Shown here one piece after another: positions 57,964 to 64,000 of a DNA stretch of 64,000 nt. Where the stretch lies: the NCBI RefSeq assembly GCF_007595705.1, contig NZ_NISY01000006.1, forward strand, positions 310,001 to 374,000, read 5' to 3'. The stretch is from Streptomyces sp. SAJ15 (GTDB lineage Bacteria; Actinomycetota; Actinomycetes; Streptomycetales; Streptomycetaceae). Within the stretch, counting starts at the first letter, position 1; the number at the start of each line of letters is the position of its first letter. The translations under genes and the position numbers were made by a program. The notes below the pieces were generated by a model. The model was not told the origin of the DNA and ran no database searches. It saw nothing but the letters and a program-made list of their open reading frames with translations.

Positions 57964-58059
57964 ACCGACCGTCCCTGACATACGAGCGACCACCCTCGGT
58001 CGAAGTCCAACCCTTTCCGCCGACTGCCTTGTGGCGACTGCTTTTGATGGGAAAGCACC

Positions 58060-60444
58060 ATGAGTAACGAAGACAAGCTCCGGGATTACCTCAAGCGCGT
58101 CATCGCCGAACTGCACCAGACGCGGCAACGCCTGCAGGAGGCGGAGACCGCGGATCACGAGCCGATCGCCATCGTCGCGATGAGCTGCCGGTACCCGGGC
58201 GGCGTGCGCTCCCCGGAGGAGCTGTGGCAGCTGGTGTCGGCCGGCGCCGACGCCGTCTCGGGCTTCCCCGAGGACCGCGGCTGGGACGTGGAGGGGCTGT
58301 ACGACCCGGATCCGAACGCCGTGGGCAAGAGTTACGCGCGCGAAGGCGGCTTCCTGCACGCCGCCGGCGACTTCGACCCGGCGTTCTTCGGTATCTCGCC
58401 GCGCGAGGCCCTGGCCATGGACCCGCAGCAGCGCCTGCTGCTGGAGACCAGCTGGGAGGCTTTCGAACGCGCGGGCATCGACCCGGCCTCGGTGCGCGGC
58501 ACCCGCACCGGCGTCTTCACCGGCGTCATGTACCACGACTACGGCGCCGGCCTCGACGCCGTCCCCGCCGGCCTGGAGGGCTACCTCGGCAACGGCACCG
58601 CCGGCAGCATCGCCTCCGGCCGGGTGTCCTACACGCTGGGCCTGGAGGGCCCGGCCGTGACCATCGACACGGCCTGCTCTTCGTCCCTGGTGGCCCTGCA
58701 CTGGGCCGCCCAGGCGCTCCGCCGGCGCGAGTGCACGCTCGCGCTGGCCGGTGGCGTCACGGTGATGTCCACTCCCGGGACTTTCGTGGAGTTCAGCCGG
58801 CAGCGAGGGCTCGCCGCCGACGGACGCTGCAAGGCGTTCGCGGCGGGCGCGGACGGCACCGGGTGGGGCGAGGGCGTGGGCATGCTCCTGCTGGAGCGCC
58901 TGTCCGACGCGCGCCGCAACGGCCACCCCGTACTCGCCGTGGTCCGTGGCTCCGCTCTCAACCAGGACGGCGCGAGCAACGGTCTCACGGCACCGAACGG
59001 CCCCTCCCAGCAGCGGGTGATCCGGGCGGCCCTCGCGGACGCCAGACTCTCCGCCAAGCAGGTCGACGTGGTGGAGGCGCATGGTACGGGCACGACTCTG
59101 GGTGACCCGATCGAGGCGCAGGCTTTGCTCGCGACGTATGGGCAGGACCGGCCCGAGGGCCGGCCGCTGTGGCTGGGCTCGGTCAAGTCGAACATCGGGC
59201 ACACCCAGGCGGCGGCCGGTGTCGCCGGTGTGATGAAGATGGTGCTGGCGATGCGGCACGGTGTGCTGCCGCGGACGCTGCACGTCGACGAGCCCACCCC
59301 GCACGTCGACTGGTCGGCGGGCGCCGTCGAGCTACTGACCGAGGCCACCCCGTGGCCGGAGACCGAGGAGCCCCGTCGGGCCGGCGTGTCGTCCTTCGGT
59401 ATCAGCGGCACCAACGCCCACATCATCCTCGAGGAAGCTCCGGCGCCGGCTCCGGAGGAGGAGCCTTCGCAGGGTGTGCCGCCGGTGGTGGTGCCGTGGA
59501 TGGTGTCGGGCAAGTCGGAGGCCGCGCTGCGGGGGCAGGCCGCACGGCTGGCTGCCCGTGTGCCTGGGCTGTCGCCGGTGGATGTCGGGTTCTCGCTGGC
59601 TACGACGCGGTCGGTGTTCGAGCACCGGGCTGTGGTTCTCGGTGATCTGGCTGGCGGGCTGGAGGCGCTGGCCGAGGGCCGTGAGGCCGCGGGTGTGCTG
59701 CGGGGGAGCGCCGGCGGCTCGGATGGGCGTGCCGTGTTCGTCTTCCCCGGTCAGGGCTCGCAGTGGGTCGGCATGGCGGCTGAGCTGTTGGATTCGTCGC
59801 CGGTGTTCGCTCAGCGGATCGGTGAGTGCGCTGCCGCGTTGGCGCCGTTCGTGGACTGGTCGCTGATCGATGTCCTGCGGGACAGCGACTCCGAGGGCCG
59901 GCTGGAGCGGGTCGATGTCGTGCAGCCGGTGCTGTGGGCGGTGATGGTCTCGCTGGCCGAGGTGTGGCGGTCGTACGGTGTTGAGCCGGCCGCGGTGATC
60001 GGTCATTCGCAGGGTGAGATCGCGGCCGCGTGCGTGGCCGGTGCGCTGTCGTTGCAGGACGCGGCGAAGGTGGTGGCTCTGCGTCTCGCTCGGCGTGGAA
60101 GAAGTTCAGGAGCGTCTGGCGGCTTGGGACGGCCGCCTTGCGGTCGCGGCGGTCAACGGTCCGGCCGTGGTCGTGGTGTCCGGCGACGCCGATGCCCTGG
60201 ACGAGCTGCTCGCTGCCTGCGAGACGGAGGGGGTGCGGGCGCGGCGTATCGCGGTGGACTACGCCTCCCACTGCGCCCATGTGGAGGAGATCGAGGACGT
60301 TCTCCTGCGCGACCTGGCGGACATCGCTCCCCAGACGGCATCCGTGCCCTTCTACTCGACGGTGACCGCCGAGGTCGTGGACACCACCGGCTTGGACGCG
60401 GGCTACTGGTACCGCAATCTCCGACAGACCGTGCGTTTCGCTGA
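58060..60444 (+). CDS. PKS gene D, segment 1: KS and first part of AT of module 10
   Basis: The ATG at 58060 is preceded by GGGAAAG. The N-terminal docking coiled coil (MSNEDKLRDYLKRVIAEL) pairs by position with the C-terminus of gene C, which ends 96 bases upstream. KS10 (34-460) has DTACSSS and both catalytic His motifs. AT10 has GHSQGE (near residue 648). The frame is lost at about 60084, where 47 bases present in module 6 (39124-39170, encoding the stretch around KAIRALSGRGG) are missing. The last 120 residues or so are therefore frameshifted text. The real continuation is the next segment. Confidence 0.85.
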   Translation: MSNEDKLRDYLKRVIAELHQTRQRLQEAETADHEPIAIVAMSCRYPGGVRSPEELWQLVSAGADAVSGFPEDRGWDVEGLYDPDPNAVGKSYAREGGFLHAAGDFDPAFFGISPREALAMDPQQRLLLETSWEAFERAGIDPASVRGTRTGVFTGVMYHDYGAGLDAVPAGLEGYLGNGTAGSIASGRVSYTLGLEGPAVTIDTACSSSLVALHWAAQALRRRECTLALAGGVTVMSTPGTFVEFSRQRGLAADGRCKAFAAGADGTGWGEGVGMLLLERLSDARRNGHPVLAVVRGSALNQDGASNGLTAPNGPSQQRVIRAALADARLSAKQVDVVEAHGTGTTLGDPIEAQALLATYGQDRPEGRPLWLGSVKSNIGHTQAAAGVAGVMKMVLAMRHGVLPRTLHVDEPTPHVDWSAGAVELLTEATPWPETEEPRRAGVSSFGISGTNAHIILEEAPAPAPEEEPSQGVPPVVVPWMVSGKSEAALRGQAARLAARVPGLSPVDVGFSLATTRSVFEHRAVVLGDLAGGLEALAEGREAAGVLRGSAGGSDGRAVFVFPGQGSQWVGMAAELLDSSPVFAQRIGECAAALAPFVDWSLIDVLRDSDSEGRLERVDVVQPVLWAVMVSLAEVWRSYGVEPAAVIGHSQGEIAAACVAGALSLQDAAKVVALRLARRGRSSGASGGLGRPPCGRGGQRSGRGRGVRRRRCPGRAARCLRDGGGAGAAYRGGLRLPLRPCGGDRGRSPARPGGHRSPDGIRALLLDGDRRGRGHHRLGRGLLVPQSPTDRAFR

Positions 60445-63400
60445 CACCGTCCGCGCCCTGTTGGACGACGGCTTCCGCCTGTTCATCGAGTCCAGCGCGC
60501 ACCCGGTGCTGACGATGGGCGTCGAGCAGACCGCCGAGGCACACACCAACGCCCCCGTCACTGCCGTGGGTTCGCTACGTCGTGACGAGGGTGGACTGCT
60601 TCGCTTCCTGACCTCGGCCGCCGAGGCGTTCGTCGGTGGCGCGGCCGTCGACTGGGCCGGTGTCTTCACGGGTACGGGCGCCCGTCGCGTCGACCTGCCC
60701 ACCTACGCCTTCCAGCGCGACCACTACTGGCTGGAGACCACCGGCCCGGTGGTGAGCCAGACCGCCGCTGCCGGTCTGGGGCTCGGGTCCGCCGATCATC
60801 CGCTCCTGGGAGCGGTCGTGGCGCTGGCCGACGCGGAAGGGTTCCTGCTGACGGGCCGGCTGTCCGTGCGTACGCACCCGTGGCTGGCCGATCACGCGGT
60901 TGCCGAGACGACGCTGCTGCCGGGGACGGCGTTCGTGGAGCTGGCGCTGCGCGCCGGAGACGCGGTCGGTTGTGACCGGCTGGAGGAACTCACCCTGGAA
61001 GCGCCGCTGGTGCTGCCCGACGACGGCGCCGTACAGGTGCAGTTGACGGTCGGCGGACCGGACGCGGCGGGGCGGCGGCCGGTGGCGGTGTACTCGCGGC
61101 CTGAGGACGCCTCCGAGGGATCCTGGACGCGGCACGCCACAGGCGCGCTGACCGACGACCGGGCCGGTAGCGGCGGCGAGGCCGCGGTCGCCGCCGAACT
61201 GGACGTCTGGCCGCCGGCCGGCGCGGAGCCGGTCGCGGTGGACGATCTGTACGAGCGGCTCGCGGCCACGGGGCTGCAGTACGGTGCCGCCTTCCAGGGC
61301 GTACGGGCGGCTTGGCGGCGCGGCGAAGAGGTGTTCGCCGAAGTGGCCCTCGCCGAGGAGCAGCGCGCCGACGCGGGCCGCTTCGGGCTGCACCCCGCTC
61401 TGTTGGACTCCGCCCTGCACGCCATGGCGTCGGGACCGGACGACCCGGAGCGGAGCACCGGTGAACGGCGTGCCGGGCTTCCGTTCGTCTGGGGCGGGGT
61501 GTCCCTGTTCGCCACGGGTGCGGACGCGCTGCGCGTTCGGCTCGCCCCGGCCGGAACGGACGCGGTGTCCGTGTTCGTCGCCGACACCACGGGGGCGCCG
61601 GTCGCGGCGGTGACGTCCTTGGTGACGCGTACCGTGTCACCGGAGCGGCTGGGGGCCGCGGCGCGGGTCACCGACGAGGCGCTGTTCCGCGTCACGTGGC
61701 GCAAGATCGCGCTGCGCACCCCGGCGCCGTCCCCGGCGACCCTGGTCTGCCCGGACCTGGAGGAGCTGCGCGCTGCCGTGGCGGCGGGAACCCAGGCCGT
61801 GCCGGACGTGGTGCTGGCCTCCTTCACGACGCACACGGACGACAGCCCCAGTGCGGGTGTCGGCGATCCGGCGTCCGTGCGGTCGGTGACCCTGCGTGCG
61901 CTGGAGGCGCTTCAGACGTGGCTGGCGGAGGAGCGGTTCGCCGGTTCGCGGTTGGTCGTGATGACGCGGGGTGCGGTGTCGGCCGTTCCGGGTGAGGACG
62001 TGACCGACCTGGCGGCTGCCGGGGTGTGGGGTCTGGTGCGGTCGGCGCAGGCCGAGCACCCGGACCGCTTGGTGCTGCTCGACCTGGACGAGCAGGAGAT
62101 GCCCGGTGCGATGCTGGACGCCGTGCTCGCCACCGGTGAGCCGCAGATCGCCGTACGGTCGGGAGAACCGCTCGCCCCGAGACTGGCGCGAGCCACGGCC
62201 GAGACCCTGGCCGGATCCGGTTCCAGGTCCGGATCCGGAACTGGTTCTGGTGCCGATTCCGTGTCGGCCGGCTCCTGGAACCCGGACGGCACCGTACTGC
62301 TGACGGGCGCCACCGGCACACTGGGTGCCCTCGTGGCGCGCCACCTGGTCGCCGAGCACGGTGTACGGCATCTGCTGCTGGTCTCCCGACGCGGCCGTAC
62401 GGCACCGGGTGCGTCCGAACTCGCGGCCGAACTGGGCGAGTTGGGTGCCTCGGTGACGGTCGCCGCCTGCGACACCGCCGACCGGGCGGCGCTCGCGGAG
62501 CTGCTGCGGGCCGTGCCCGCCGAGCACCCGCTGACCGCGGTCGTGCACGCGGCAGGCGTCCTGGACGACGGTGTCGTGGAATCGCTGACGCCGGAACAGA
62601 TCGACGCGGTCCTGCGGCCCAAGGTGGACGCGGCCGTCCACCTCCACGAGCTGACCCGGGACCTGGAGCTGTCGGCGTTCGTGCTCTTCTCCTCCGCCGC
62701 CGGGACGTTCGGCGGCGCAGGGCAGGGCAACTATGCGGCGGCGAACGCGTTCGTCGACGCCCTGGCCGCCCACCGACGTGCCCAGGGCCTGCCCGCCGTC
62801 TCGCTGGGCTGGGGCTTCTGGGCCGAACGCAGTGGAATGACCGGCCACTTGGCCGACACGGACGTACGACGCATGCGCCGCGCCGGCATCGCCGCCCTCA
62901 CGTCGGACGAGGGCCTCGCCCTGTTCGACGCCACGGCGACCTCGGCGGTCGACTCGGCAGCCACGGCGGACGCGGTCCTGCTGCCGATACGCCTCGACCT
63001 GCCCGCCCTGCGCGCCCAGGCCGCCTCCGGCGTCGTACCGACGCTGCTGCGGGACCTGCTGCGCATCCCCACCCGCCGTACGGTGGAGGTGTCCGGCGCC
63101 GGTACCGGCACCTCGGCGCTGTGGCAGCGCCTGGCGCGACTGCCGGAGGCCGCACAGGACGAGGTCCTGCGGACGCTGGTGTGCGCCCATGTCGCCGCGG
63201 TCCTGGGCCACACCGACGAGAGTGCGGTGGACGGCGACCGCGCGTTCAAGGAGCTTGGTTTCGACTCGTTGACGGCGGTGGAGCTGCGCAACCGGCTGAA
63301 CGCGGCCACGGGGCTGCGGCTGCCGGCCACGCTGGTCTTCGACTATCCCTCGCCAGCCGTGCTCGCCCGCCACCTGCTGGCGGAGCTGACGGCGGCGAAC

Positions 63401-64000
63401 GCCACGACCGGCGCCGGCGCCACCCGCTCGGCGCTCCCGGCCGCCGGAACGGCGACGGCGGTGGACGAGCCGATCGCGATCGTGGCCATGAGCTGCCGCT
63501 TCCCCGGCGGCGTACGCACCCCCGAGGAGCTGTGGCAGCTCCTCGAGCGCGGCACGGACGCCATGGCCCCGTTCCCGGACGACCGCGGCTGGGACATCGA
63601 GGAACTCTACGAACCCGGTTCGGAAACCCCAGGGAAGATCCATGCCCGCGAGGGCGGTTTCCTCTATGACGCGGGCGACTTCGACCCGGCGTTCTTCGGT
63701 ATTTCGCCGCGTGAGGCGCTGGCGATGGACCCGCAGCAGCGGCTGCTGCTGGAGACGTCGTGGGAGGCGCTGGAGCGGGCGGGTATCGACCCGGCGTCGG
63801 TGCGCGGCAGCCAGACCGGTGTGTTCGCCGGGATCATGCACCACGACTACGGCCTTCTGCGGGGCCCCGACGGCACTCCGGGCTCGCCCAGCCCCGGCAG
63901 CATCGTCTCCGGACGGGTGTCCTACACGTTCGGGTTCGAGGGTCCCGCGGTGACGGTGGACACGGCGTGTTCGTCGTCGCTGGTGGCCCTGCATCTGGCG
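60083..64000 (+). CDS. PKS gene D, segment 2: AT-DH-KR-ACP of module 10 and start of KS of module 11 (runs off the window)
   Basis: Frame 2 is open from VSLGVEEVQERL to the window end with no stop. AT10 has YASH: methylmalonyl. DH10 (about residues 230-520) has HAVAETTLLP, so the conserved Gly of HxxxGxxxxP is Glu, while HPALLDSAL is intact. KR10 (533-993) has GATGTLG, LDD and GQGNYAAAN: B-type. It is preceded by an unusual Gly/Ser-rich linker (near 62215-62265). ACP10 has GFDSL. KS11 begins at DEPIAIVAMSCRF (63467) and reaches its active Cys (DTACSSS) about 10 residues before the edge. Module 10 should add a methyl-branched double bond. Further modules and the chain release step lie to the right. 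Confidence 0.85.

Noticed and set aside
53905..59304. 1799-codon open frame on the minus strand, and similar long frames at 27879-31250, 33829-37050, 35132-38431 and 43806-47183
   Set aside because: They lie antisense to conserved PKS domains and are rich in Arg, His, Gly and Pro. Strong third-position GC bias leaves the opposite frame open. No domain is recognisable.

Overview
The window is high-GC DNA with strong G/C bias at third codon positions and GTG starts, typical of Streptomyces or a close relative. It is the left part of a very large modular type I polyketide synthase (PKS) cluster that also carries genes for a C5N (2-amino-3-hydroxycyclopent-2-enone) cap.

Layout. Bases 1-1.6 kb are a cluster-edge graveyard: the tail of an ArsR-like regulator, a transposase C-terminal scrap, an nSTAND NTPase fragment and a frameshifted secreted-protein gene ending in a terminator hairpin. 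At 1.9-7.4 kb lie a type II thioesterase (+), two translationally coupled adenylate-forming enzymes (-), and a divergent 5-aminolevulinate synthase (+). Streptomycetes make heme from glutamyl-tRNA, so an ALAS in a polyketide cluster is the classic mark of C5N formation: ALAS supplies 5-aminolevulinate, an acyl-CoA ligase activates it for cyclisation, and an ANL-type amide synthetase joins the ring to a carboxylic acid. At 7.7-9.8 kb, behind a good promoter, are a discrete acyltransferase and a short PaaK-like adenylating protein.

From 10,056 to the right edge are four collinear PKS genes linked by class I docking helices. Gene A (10,056-27,916): KSQ-AT-ACP loading; M1 KS-AT-KR-ACP; M2 KS-AT-DH-ACP; M3 KS-AT-DH-ER-KR-ACP. 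Gene B (28,008-47,279): M4 KS-AT-KR-ACP; M5 KS-AT-KR-ACP; M6 KS-AT-DH-KR-ACP; M7 KS-AT-KR-ACP. Gene C (47,324-57,963): M8 and M9, both KS-AT-DH-KR-ACP. Gene D (58,060 to beyond 64,000): M10 KS-AT-DH-KR-ACP and the start of the M11 KS. AT motifs predict methylmalonate in loading, M2, M3, M4, M6, M8 and M10, and malonate in M1, M5, M7 and M9. The inferred chain starts from propionyl and runs through hydroxyl, ketone and methylene positions into an alkene-rich part.

The four PKS genes do not read through. Eight frame breaks and one in-frame hole are visible (near 14,664; 16,201; 20,219; 33,948; 36,506; 44,069; 49,301; 54,503; 60,084). Comparison with sister modules shows each is missing sequence, and each lies inside or at the edge of DNA nearly identical between modules. 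Misassembly of repeats is the likeliest cause, real deletion between repeats the alternative. PKS genes are therefore listed below as in-frame segments.
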